A stretch of DNA of 64,000 nt from an uncultured Alistipes sp. (GTDB taxonomy: Bacteria; Bacteroidota; Bacteroidia; Bacteroidales; Rikenellaceae), in NCBI GenBank assembly GCA_904502285.1, contig CAJGEC010000002.1, positions 61,019 through 125,018 on the forward strand, read 5' to 3'. Below, piece by piece: positions 48,938-56,664 of the stretch (position 1 is its first letter; each line of letters opens with the position of its first letter). Under the pieces are notes generated by a model. It was not told the origin of the DNA. It saw only the letters and a list, made by a program, of their open reading frames with translations, and searched no databases. The translations under genes and the position numbers were made by a program.

Positions 48938-51163
48938 ATGAGTAACTCTGTATTAGATAGATACAACGATTTCAGGCAACTCATCGCCACAAACTACTCG
49001 CCTAAGACTCAGGCGATGGTCGATGATGCCTTATGCTTTGCCGACGAGACCCTTAAGGGTCGTGTTCGCTACGACAACACCCCACTGCTTGACCACGGTG
49101 TGGCTATGGCGCGCATCGTTGCCGAGGAGATTGGCTTGGGCCGTAACTCCACCATTGCCGCCATCGTTCACGACGTGGTGCGCATCGCCGTACAGGAACA
49201 CTCCACTGACCTTGATGCACTCTCCTCGACCATCCGTACAAACTATGGCGAGGAGGTCTTGGGTATCGCCCTGTCGCTCTGCAAGATTTCGGATATCAAA
49301 CTAAAGCGCTCTAAGGAGCAGGCCTCGGTCTTCCGCGATATGATTGTCTCATACTCCGAAGACCCTCGCGTGATTCTCATAAAACTTGCCGACCGCTTGG
49401 AGGTTATGCGCTCATTGGCTATCTTCCCCGAGAAGAAGCGCCTTGCAAAGAGTTGGGAGAGCCTCAACCTATATGCCGAGATTGCACATAAGTTAGGCCT
49501 CTACGCCCTAAAGAGTGAATTGGAGGATTTATCGTTGAAATATATTGAGCCTGAGGCCTATAACGATATCGTCACAAAACTTGCCGACAGCGAGGCCGAG
49601 CGTCGCGCCTTCATCGAGGAGTTCCTTGCCCCCGTGCGCAAACTCTTGGATGAGGAGGGCATAAAGTACCATATCAAGAGTCGCACGAAGTCGGTATTCT
49701 CCATCTACCAAAAGATGAAGAAACAGCAGGTGGACTTCAACGGTGTCTACGATATCTTCGCCTTGCGCATCATCATCGACTGCCCCATCGAGCGCGAGAA
49801 GTCGCTCTGCTGGACCGTCTATTCTCACGTCGCATCGCTCTATAAACCAAACCCTAAGCGTATGAGGGATTGGATCTCTATCCCAAAGTCCAATGGCTAT
49901 GAGTCGCTCCACACCACCGTAGTCACCGAGAGTGGTCGATGGGTCGAGGTACAGATTCGCACCGAGCGTATGGATGAGGTTGCCGAGCGCGGTATCGCCG
50001 CCCACTGGCGCTATAAGGGTGTTAAGCAGGGTGGTATGGGTGCTGAGGAGTGGTTAGGTCGCCTTAGAGAGCTGTTGGAGAACACTTCTTCGGAGTCTAT
50101 CGCCCACCGTTTCGAAGCAAAACCATCTGAGGGTGAAATATTTGTCTTCACCCCTTCGGGTGATATTCGCAAACTCCCAGAGGGTGCTACGGTGCTCGAT
50201 TTCGCCTTCGACATCCACACCTCGTTGGGTGCCATCTGCACGGGAGGTAAGATTGGTGGCCGCGTTGTACCTATAAAGGAGCCTCTGAAGAATGGTGACA
50301 TCTGCGAGGTCATAACACGCAAGGATCAGAAACCTAAGGCCGACTGGCTCTCTATATGTGTGACACAGAAGGCCCGCAATAAGGTACGTGCTTTCTTGCG
50401 CGAGGAGCGACAGAAGCACGCCCGCTTGGGCCGTGAGGAGTTGGAGCGCAAGGTTAAGAACTGGAAGATGGATATTGCTATAGATGAGGTAGTTGCCTAT
50501 CTATGTAAGCACTTCAAAATCCGTCGTGGCAACGAACTATATGTTGCTATCAGCGACCAGAAGATCGACATCACACAGATTAAGGAGATTCTCCACCACT
50601 GGCTCTCTGGCAAGGCCGAGGAGGAGCGCCGACAGGCCGCTGCGGAGGTCGAGGAGCGCAAGATGCGTCTGAGGGAGGAGCGCGAAGCAACCCCTGCGCC
50701 ACAGCGTTCCGATGCCCTCGTTATCGATGATAGCATCAATAACATAGAGTATAAACTGGGCCGTTGCTGCAACCCTATCAAGGGCGACGACATCTTCGGT
50801 TTTATCACCATAAATGCTGGTATCACCATCCACCGCACCGACTGCCCTAATGCACGTCGTATGCGCGAGCGCTACCCCTACCGAGTTATCGACGCTCGAT
50901 GGAGGGAGGGCGCTTCGGGCGCTTTCCGCATCACCGTAGCCATCACCGCTGCCGACATACCTGGTCTTGCCACTATTATTATGGACACGGCGAGCAAGGA
51001 TCTCAAACTTTCGGTGCGAGGCATCAACTTCACGCCCAAGGGCGATGGCAGTGCCACAGCACAACTCACGGTCGAAGTGCCGAGCGTCAGCGTGGTCGAT
51101 ATGCTACTTCACTCGCTCCGCAGAATCAAGGGTGTAAAGAATGTCTACCGCATCAACTCGTAA
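48938..51163 (+). CDS. Long RelA/SpoT (RSH) protein, synthetase-type; hydrolase motifs altered
   Basis: A 741-residue long RSH protein: HD domain (about 30-190), synthetase domain (about 225-370), TGS (about 405-465), helical region, and a C-terminal ACT (about 665-741). The synthetase shows VFSIYQKMKK, YDIFALRIII, NGYESLHTTVV and VEVQIRTERMDEVAERGIAAHW, all as expected for (p)ppGpp synthesis. In the HD domain LLDHG and IVHDVV are kept, but the Glu-Asp pair that follows in hydrolases (HDxxED) reads HDVVRIAV, and LADRLHNMR reads LADRLEVMR, so hydrolase activity is doubtful. It is probably a synthetase-dominant stress alarmone enzyme. It is the fifth gene of a probable run from xseA onward. Confidence 0.93.
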   Translation: MSNSVLDRYNDFRQLIATNYSPKTQAMVDDALCFADETLKGRVRYDNTPLLDHGVAMARIVAEEIGLGRNSTIAAIVHDVVRIAVQEHSTDLDALSSTIRTNYGEEVLGIALSLCKISDIKLKRSKEQASVFRDMIVSYSEDPRVILIKLADRLEVMRSLAIFPEKKRLAKSWESLNLYAEIAHKLGLYALKSELEDLSLKYIEPEAYNDIVTKLADSEAERRAFIEEFLAPVRKLLDEEGIKYHIKSRTKSVFSIYQKMKKQQVDFNGVYDIFALRIIIDCPIEREKSLCWTVYSHVASLYKPNPKRMRDWISIPKSNGYESLHTTVVTESGRWVEVQIRTERMDEVAERGIAAHWRYKGVKQGGMGAEEWLGRLRELLENTSSESIAHRFEAKPSEGEIFVFTPSGDIRKLPEGATVLDFAFDIHTSLGAICTGGKIGGRVVPIKEPLKNGDICEVITRKDQKPKADWLSICVTQKARNKVRAFLREERQKHARLGREELERKVKNWKMDIAIDEVVAYLCKHFKIRRGNELYVAISDQKIDITQIKEILHHWLSGKAEEERRQAAAEVEERKMRLREEREATPAPQRSDALVIDDSINNIEYKLGRCCNPIKGDDIFGFITINAGITIHRTDCPNARRMRERYPYRVIDARWREGASGAFRITVAITAADIPGLATIIMDTASKDLKLSVRGINFTPKGDGSATAQLTVEVPSVSVVDMLLHSLRRIKGVKNVYRINS

Positions 51164-51184
51164 CTATACCAAACATACAATACT

Positions 51185-51526
51185 ATGGATTTTGAAACCT
51201 TACGTTGCCCCTGGGGCGACAACTTAAAGACTTGTGCCATAACCGTTTGTGACCTCGATGGCGTTGTCCTCTACCAGAACACACGCTCTTGTGAGGTTAA
51301 TGGCGACGTACGTGGTCGCTCGATGATCCCTTGCCATTCAGCACGCTCTCGCGAGATTATCAACCGCCTGATGACCAATGGCGAGAATAACGCCTACACC
51401 ATCGAGAAGGGACCACTCCGCAAACTTATCTACCAGACTCCTTGGTACGAGAAGGGGGAGATTGCAGGCCTTGTTGAGTTTTCGTTGGAGATTCCTGCCG
51501 AGATGCCACACTACGTGCGCGGTTAG
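51185..51526 (+). CDS. Small PAS-like domain protein
   Basis: A 113-residue protein with a PAS-like core: CAITVCDLDGVVLYQNTRSC, a central helix (SAREIINRLMTNG) and final strands ending GEIAGLVEFSLEIP. It has three Cys in the first 35 residues (also CPWGD at 8). No catalytic or HTH domain. It follows the RSH gene by 21 bp and might sense a ligand or redox state for a partner. Function unknown. Confidence 0.68.
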   Translation: MDFETLRCPWGDNLKTCAITVCDLDGVVLYQNTRSCEVNGDVRGRSMIPCHSARSREIINRLMTNGENNAYTIEKGPLRKLIYQTPWYEKGEIAGLVEFSLEIPAEMPHYVRG

Positions 51527-51555
51527 TGGCAACAACCTACAGGCTCAAAAAGAGA

Positions 51556-51584
51556 GACTCTCGTCAGCACTACTAACGAGAGTC
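51556..51584 (-). terminator. Terminator of tRNA-Thr
   Basis: On the minus strand a 9-bp stem GACTCTCGT/ACGAGAGTC (51556-51564 with 51576-51584) directly follows the tRNA and is succeeded by CTCTCTTTTTG. It may also end the plus-strand transcript. Confidence 0.8.
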
Positions 51585-51587
51585 GTG

Positions 51588-51660
51588 AGCCTTGAGCGGG
51601 ACTCGAACCCGCGACCCCTTCATTACGAATGAAGTGCTCTACCGACTGAGCTATTAAGGC
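51588..51660 (-). tRNA. tRNA-Thr (anticodon CGT)
   Basis: The minus strand gives a 73-nt cloverleaf: acceptor GCCTTAA with TCAAGGC (one A-C mismatch at the sixth pair), D arm GCTC/GAGC, anticodon arm CTTCA-TTCGTAA-TGAAG with anticodon CGT (reads ACG, Thr), variable GGGTC, and T arm GCGGG-TTCGAGT-CCCGC. No CCA is encoded. Overall sequence is typical for Thr in this phylum. Confidence 0.93.
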
Positions 51661-51744
51661 GCCTAATGGTCAAACTATTTTTAGTTTGACACTGCAAATA
51701 TCGTAATTTTTTGCTAATTTCGCAGTGATTAAACAAAAAAAGTT

Positions 51745-53172
51745 ATGATTACGTTTTTCATTTGCCTTATTGCCCTGGTTGCCTCCTACTTTCTCTATGG
51801 AGCATTCATCGACAGACTCGTTGGCATCGACCCCAAAGCCGATGTACCATCCAATAAGTTATACGACGGAGTAGACTACATTCCGCTCCCACGTTGGCGC
51901 ATCTTCCTCATCCAGTTGCTGAACATCGCTGGCACAGGCCCCATCTTTGGAGCAGTGTTGGGTGCGTGCTATGGTCCTGTAGCCTTCCTTTGGATTACGT
52001 TAGGAGGCATCTTCTTGGGCGCAATGCACGACTATATCTCTGGCGTCATCTCGCTACGTAACGATGGCAAGAGCCTCCCCGAAATTATTGGTAAGTATCT
52101 CGGAGACGGTATGCACAAACTCACCCTCATCATAATCCCCTTGTTGATGATTTTGGTGGGTGCAGTATTTATTGTCACCCCATCACAGATTCTTGCCGAC
52201 AAGAGCGATATGCCCTACCTCTTCTGGGTTGGCGTAATCATCGTCTACTACTTCGTTGCCACTGTCCTTCCTATCGACAAGATTATAGGCAAGATATACC
52301 CTATCTTTGGTGCAGCCCTAATCATTATGGCCATAATGCTGTTTGGCGTACTCCTCATTGGCGACTACACCATCCCCGAACTTGTGTCGTTGGATAATAT
52401 GCACTTCAACGCCAAGAGTCTACCTATCGTACCTACGCTCTTCATCAGTATCGCCTGTGGTGCTATCTCAGGTTTCCACGCCACTCAGTCACCACTTATG
52501 GCGCGTTGTGTTACCAACGAGTCGCAGACACGCCCCATCTTCTTTGGCGCTATGATTTCGGAGTCTATCATCGCCCTCATCTGGGCCGCTATAGCGATGG
52601 CCTTCTTCGGAGGTATCGAGCAGTTGAACGACTATATGCAGGCACACAACAGCAATGCTGGCGTGGTAGTATCACTCATTTGCGACACTACTCTGGGCCG
52701 CATAGGTAGCATCTTAGCCCTGCTTGGCGTGGTCATCGCCCCCATCACTTCGGGCGATACAGCCTTCCGCTCGGCACGTCTCATCATTGCCGATATGCTC
52801 CACTACGACCAGAAGCCTATCTACAAGCGCCTCATTGTCAGCCTCCCACTCTTTGCCATAGGCATCGGCATCGCCTTCGTAGATTTCGACACCATCTGGC
52901 GCTACTTCGCTTGGTCCAACCAGGCTCTCTCGGTCATCACCCTTTGGATGATTACGGCGTGGCTCACACAGCGCAATAGCAAATACACCTTCATTGCCCT
53001 TCTGCCCGCAATATTTATGACCTATGTCTGCTCCTCATTCCTCTTTGTCTCAGGACAGTTTTTAGGTCTCGGTGCTACGGCCAGTGCCTACGCATACGGA
53101 GCAGGCCTAACAGCAATAATTTCAGGATTGTTAATGTATAAAATCAGAGGATATGCCAAACGCGGAGTATAG
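51745..53172 (+). CDS. cstA: Carbon starvation CstA family transporter
   Basis: A 475-residue multi-spanning membrane protein (about 12-14 helices). It opens with a helix and FLYGAFIDRLVGIDPKADVP, then YIPLPRWRIFLIQLLNIAGTGPIFGAVLGACYGPVAF, the CstA signature, then SGFHATQSPLMARCV. CstA-family members import peptides or pyruvate; the shorter bacterial form (about 475-600 residues against 701 in E. coli) is typical of Bacteroidota. The downstream 230-residue gene overlaps its last 20 bp. A TAATTTCG element at 51715-51722 may be its -7 box. Confidence 0.93.
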   Translation: MITFFICLIALVASYFLYGAFIDRLVGIDPKADVPSNKLYDGVDYIPLPRWRIFLIQLLNIAGTGPIFGAVLGACYGPVAFLWITLGGIFLGAMHDYISGVISLRNDGKSLPEIIGKYLGDGMHKLTLIIIPLLMILVGAVFIVTPSQILADKSDMPYLFWVGVIIVYYFVATVLPIDKIIGKIYPIFGAALIIMAIMLFGVLLIGDYTIPELVSLDNMHFNAKSLPIVPTLFISIACGAISGFHATQSPLMARCVTNESQTRPIFFGAMISESIIALIWAAIAMAFFGGIEQLNDYMQAHNSNAGVVVSLICDTTLGRIGSILALLGVVIAPITSGDTAFRSARLIIADMLHYDQKPIYKRLIVSLPLFAIGIGIAFVDFDTIWRYFAWSNQALSVITLWMITAWLTQRNSKYTFIALLPAIFMTYVCSSFLFVSGQFLGLGATASAYAYGAGLTAIISGLLMYKIRGYAKRGV

Positions 53173-53845
53173 ATTTAACCCTACGCCCGACCAACTCTTC
53201 GAACTTGAGGGTCAGGGGCGTTACAACTTCTTTCGTCACAAAGAGGAAGTAGAGCGTCTCGTCGATGCTGGTCGCTACGAGGAGGCCTGCGAGCGTCGCT
53301 ATGAGGCCTTTATGCTCTTGACCGACATCGTCCCAGAGGATGAACCGCTCCCACTGCGCTGGGAACACGCCAATAGTCGCGCTGCACTCTCTATTCTCTA
53401 TGGTTCTGCCGTAGACCATTTCCGCATCGGCGACTTGGAGATGTCGATGGCACAATTGGAGATGCTCCTCGACTGCGACCCCGAGGACCACTTCGAGGGT
53501 GTAAACCTATTGGCACTCTGCTATATAGCCACCGAAGAGATGGATGCTTTCGACGACCTCGCTATCGACCTTACCGAGAAGTCTGCCGAGGCTGTCGTTG
53601 CTCGTCTCTGGGCATCGCTCCGCCAAGAAGGGGTGTTGGACAAGAGCCTTGTCTCGTTGCTCAAGTCTCGCCACAAGGCCTTCTATGCCGAACTCATCGC
53701 CTCGGAACATCCCGACGACGAGGCCTTCCGCAAGGATATCACCTCAGAGCGCCCCTCGCAGACCGCCGAAGCACGCGAGTGGTGGTTGCTCACCGAACCC
53801 CTATGGAGGGAGTTCCCCGAACTCATCGAAGCACTCCGCAAATAG
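53153..53845 (+). CDS. Uncharacterised helical (TPR-like) protein
   Basis: A 230-residue soluble protein rich in Glu, Leu and Arg and almost wholly helical. LEMSMAQLEMLLDCDPEDHF, FEGVNLLALCYIATEEMDA, and EEACERRYEAFML suggest TPR-like helical hairpins. Catalytic motifs were not seen. Its start lies 20 bp inside the end of cstA, so translational coupling is likely and it may assist that transporter. I do not recognise the family. Confidence 0.6.
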   Translation: MPNAEYRFNPTPDQLFELEGQGRYNFFRHKEEVERLVDAGRYEEACERRYEAFMLLTDIVPEDEPLPLRWEHANSRAALSILYGSAVDHFRIGDLEMSMAQLEMLLDCDPEDHFEGVNLLALCYIATEEMDAFDDLAIDLTEKSAEAVVARLWASLRQEGVLDKSLVSLLKSRHKAFYAELIASEHPDDEAFRKDITSERPSQTAEAREWWLLTEPLWREFPELIEALRK

Positions 53846-53875
53846 GCTTGCCACAACGGCAATATCAGTTGTTCG

Positions 53876-53898
53876 ACCCATAATTACAAATTATGGGT
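53876..53898 (+). terminator. Hairpin after the cstA gene pair
   Basis: ACCCATAATT (53876-53885) pairs with AATTATGGGT (53889-53898), loop ACA, followed by TGTTCAATTTG. A TAAATTTG element at 53930-53937 precedes the SDR gene. The hairpin may be a terminator or an operator. Confidence 0.5.
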
Positions 53899-53984
53899 TG
53901 TTCAATTTGTATCCCACAACAAATTTTATTAAATTTGCGTGATTGATTTAATTTTTCGTCGAAACTTAAAAACACAATAGAACC

Positions 53985-54728
53985 ATGAAACGAATTCTTG
54001 TCACAGGAGCAACTTCGGGTATTGGTCGTGCTACAGCACTTCGCCTCGCTACACCCGACACAGAGATTATCATCACAGGCCGTCGTAAGGAGCGCCTTGA
54101 GGCCCTCAAGCAGGAGATTGAGGCCAAGGGTGCAAAGTGTGTTGCACTCAACTTCGATGTACGTTCTGAGGCCGAGTGCATCGAGTACCTCAAGCCATTG
54201 GGCCGAGTGGACATCCTTATCAACAATGCAGGTTTGGCAGCAGGTTTGGAGCATATCGACAAGGGCGACTCAGCCGATTGGGATGCAATGATTGATACCA
54301 ATGTCAAGGGTCTCCTCTATGTCACTAAGATTATCAGTGGTGCTATGGTTGAGGCTGGCAAGGGTGGCCACATCATCAACATCGGCTCTATCGCTGGCAC
54401 TGAGCCCTACGAGAATGGTGCGGTATATTGCGCATCGAAGCACGCCGTACACGCCATCTCTCAGGCGATGCGTGCCGACTTGCTCAGCGCAGGTATCAAG
54501 GTTGGCGAGGTACGCCCAGGAATGGTAGAGACCGAGTTCTCGGAGGTTCGTTTCCACGGCGACAAGGAGCGTGCTGAGGGTGTCTATCGTGGTGTTGAGG
54601 CTCTCCAGGGCGACGACATCGCATTGGCTATCGAGTGGATGCTCAACCTTCCAGCCCATATGAACGTAAACGACATTGTGCTTATGCCTACTTGCCAGGC
54701 AGGTGCATACTACACTTACCGCAAATAG
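53985..54728 (+). CDS. Short-chain dehydrogenase/reductase
   Basis: A 247-residue SDR of the YdfG/serine dehydrogenase-like type. RILVTGATSGIGRATALRLA is the cofactor site, with IINNAG-like ILINNAGLAAGL near residue 84, IINIGSIAGTEPY with catalytic Ser, and YCASKHA with Tyr and Lys. VRPGMVETEFSEVRF follows, typical of this group that oxidises 3-hydroxy acids such as L-allo-threonine or serine. It uses NAD(P). The downstream sialidase begins 8 bp after its stop, but the two lack an obvious pathway link. Confidence 0.88.
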   Translation: MKRILVTGATSGIGRATALRLATPDTEIIITGRRKERLEALKQEIEAKGAKCVALNFDVRSEAECIEYLKPLGRVDILINNAGLAAGLEHIDKGDSADWDAMIDTNVKGLLYVTKIISGAMVEAGKGGHIINIGSIAGTEPYENGAVYCASKHAVHAISQAMRADLLSAGIKVGEVRPGMVETEFSEVRFHGDKERAEGVYRGVEALQGDDIALAIEWMLNLPAHMNVNDIVLMPTCQAGAYYTYRK

Positions 54729-54735
54729 TACAACT

Positions 54736-56064
54736 ATGAAGAGTAGCATTAAACTGCTTTTTGCATCAATGCTTGGCGTAGCTTTCATCGCTTGCAGTTG
54801 CACAAAGCCCAATGACACACCTCAGACCCCAGAACCACAACTCCCTCCTGCGGAGCGCTTCGAGGTCTTCCAACTTCTCAACCCTACGGATATCCCATAC
54901 CGTATCCCAGCCCTCGCTGTGACTAAGGATGGTACGCTTATCGCCGTTGCCGACTATCGCCATAGTGGCACAGATATCGGTGTTACGGATAAGGGCCGTA
55001 TCGACCTCCACTACGCTCTCTCCTACGATAATGGCAATACCTGGACCGACGTAATGCCTCTCATCGAGGGTAAGGGCGATAAGTCGCCCGACTTTATGAA
55101 CGTAGGCTTTGGCGACCCCTGTATCGTGGCAGATAGAGAGTCCAACCGTGTGTTGTTGCTCAGCTGTGCTGGCAACGTGTCGTTCCAGAATGGCACACGC
55201 AATAACCACCAAAATATCGCACGTTTCTATAGCGAGGATGGCGGTAAGACGTGGAGCCTGCCTGAGGATATCGCCGAGTCTATCTACTCACAGTTTGACG
55301 AGACTCGCTATGGCCCTGTGCGCTCTATGTTCGTCGCTTCGGGCCGTATCTTCCAGAGCCCTACGGTAAAGGTTGGCAACTACTACCGCCTTTACTGTGC
55401 CGTTCTCATCCGCGACAAGTATGCTAAGCATATGAACTATGTCCTCTACTCCGACGACTTCGGTGGAGAGTGGAAGATTCTTGGCGATGCTAATACCCCT
55501 GCCGTCTACGACACTGCCGACGAGCCAAAAGTTGAGGAGTTGCCCGATGGCTCTATCCTCATCAGCTCACGCTATAACGGAGGTCGCTACTACAATATGT
55601 TCCTCTTTGACGATGCTAACACGGCTCAGGGACAGTGGCTCACTAAGGCCTTTTCGGGTGCTTCGAACAATGGTGTTGTATCGGCCGACAACTCGACAAA
55701 CGGCGAGGTTATGGTACTCCCCGTGGTGCGCACTGCCGACAACAAGGCTATGCACCTCCTCCTTCAGTCGCTCCCTCTTGGTCCACAGCGCAAGAACGTG
55801 GGCATCTACTACAAGGAGCTTGCCGACCAGATGGACTACCTCGACCCAGCCTTCATAGCCGAGAACTGGGATGGCGTATTGCAGGTGACAACTCTCAACT
55901 CCGCCTACTCGACTATGGCTTGGCAGAGAGACAACCGTCTCGGCTTCCTCTATGAGGAGGAGACTCACGGAGCCAGCAACTTGGCCTATGGTGGTTACAC
56001 CATCGTCTACGAGTGCTTCGACATCGAGGATATTACAGAGGGTAAATACAAATATCGTAAATAG
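54736..56064 (+). CDS. nanH: Exo-alpha-sialidase lipoprotein, GH33
   Basis: From ATG 54736, a 442-residue lipoprotein with a signal ending GVAFIACSC (lipobox Cys near residue 17-19). The mature sequence shows the sialidase YRIP motif (PYRIPALAV, catalytic Arg) near residue 55, and bacterial neuraminidase repeat Asp boxes S-x-D-x-G-x-T-W: YDNGNTW, SEDGGKTW and SDDFGGEW. A catalytic Glu-containing and Tyr-containing region lies further on (GFLYEEETHG, AYSTMAW). It releases terminal sialic acids from glycans on mucin or host proteins, and is probably displayed on the surface. No nan uptake genes are nearby. An upstream start at 54676 was rejected because it lies in the SDR gene. Confidence 0.9.
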   Translation: MKSSIKLLFASMLGVAFIACSCTKPNDTPQTPEPQLPPAERFEVFQLLNPTDIPYRIPALAVTKDGTLIAVADYRHSGTDIGVTDKGRIDLHYALSYDNGNTWTDVMPLIEGKGDKSPDFMNVGFGDPCIVADRESNRVLLLSCAGNVSFQNGTRNNHQNIARFYSEDGGKTWSLPEDIAESIYSQFDETRYGPVRSMFVASGRIFQSPTVKVGNYYRLYCAVLIRDKYAKHMNYVLYSDDFGGEWKILGDANTPAVYDTADEPKVEELPDGSILISSRYNGGRYYNMFLFDDANTAQGQWLTKAFSGASNNGVVSADNSTNGEVMVLPVVRTADNKAMHLLLQSLPLGPQRKNVGIYYKELADQMDYLDPAFIAENWDGVLQVTTLNSAYSTMAWQRDNRLGFLYEEETHGASNLAYGGYTIVYECFDIEDITEGKYKYRK

Positions 56065-56066
56065 CT

Positions 56067-56627
56067 ATGAAAGACGTACTTAAGTATTACAAGGACTTCC
56101 CTAAGGAGGGCATTATCTTTGTAGACATCATCCCATATTTGCAGAATAAAGCGGTTTTCAAGGAGCTTATCTCTCGCGTTGCCGAGGCCACCACAACCCC
56201 CAATGTCATCGCACCTGAGGCTCGTGGTTTCCTCTTCGCAGCCCCACTACTCACCGAGGCTCAGCACGTCGAGAACATCGTTCCCGTGCGTAAGAGTGGT
56301 AAACTCCCATTTGCCGAGGGCGACCTCAAGGAGGTGCTCATCGAGAAGGAGTATGGTTGCGATAAACTATACTACCGCCTTAGCGACATCGCCGTTGGCA
56401 AACCCACGGGCGACACCTTCGAGGTAACCATCCTCGACGATGTATTGGCTACGGGAGGTACTGCCGAGGGCTTGGCCGAGTCGTTGGAGAGCACCAAGGT
56501 AATGGTCGATGGCAAGGAGTATGGCGTAAAGGTCAAAGAGTTTGTCTTCATCGTCGAGATCGGGGATCTCGGAGGCAAGGCTCGTCTTGAAAAGATTGCC
56601 CCTGTGCGCTCCATCACCGTAATCTAA
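56067..56627 (+). CDS. apt: Adenine phosphoribosyltransferase
   Basis: A 186-residue type I phosphoribosyltransferase. The opening YKDFPKEGIIFVDIIPYL matches Apt, EARGFLFAAPL is the loop that in Apt contacts adenine, RKSGKLPFAEGD follows, and the PRPP-binding site is VTILDDVLATGGTAEGL. It salvages adenine to AMP. It begins 2 bp after the sialidase stop and precedes recG by 37 bp, a compact group of unrelated functions that probably share a transcript. Confidence 0.93.
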   Translation: MKDVLKYYKDFPKEGIIFVDIIPYLQNKAVFKELISRVAEATTTPNVIAPEARGFLFAAPLLTEAQHVENIVPVRKSGKLPFAEGDLKEVLIEKEYGCDKLYYRLSDIAVGKPTGDTFEVTILDDVLATGGTAEGLAESLESTKVMVDGKEYGVKVKEFVFIVEIGDLGGKARLEKIAPVRSITVI

Positions 56628-56664
56628 TACACAGCACAATAACAGTCTGATATACAACGTATCT

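Noticed and set aside
54676..54735. Upstream start of the sialidase gene
   Set aside because: It lies inside the SDR coding sequence and hides the lipoprotein signal peptide.
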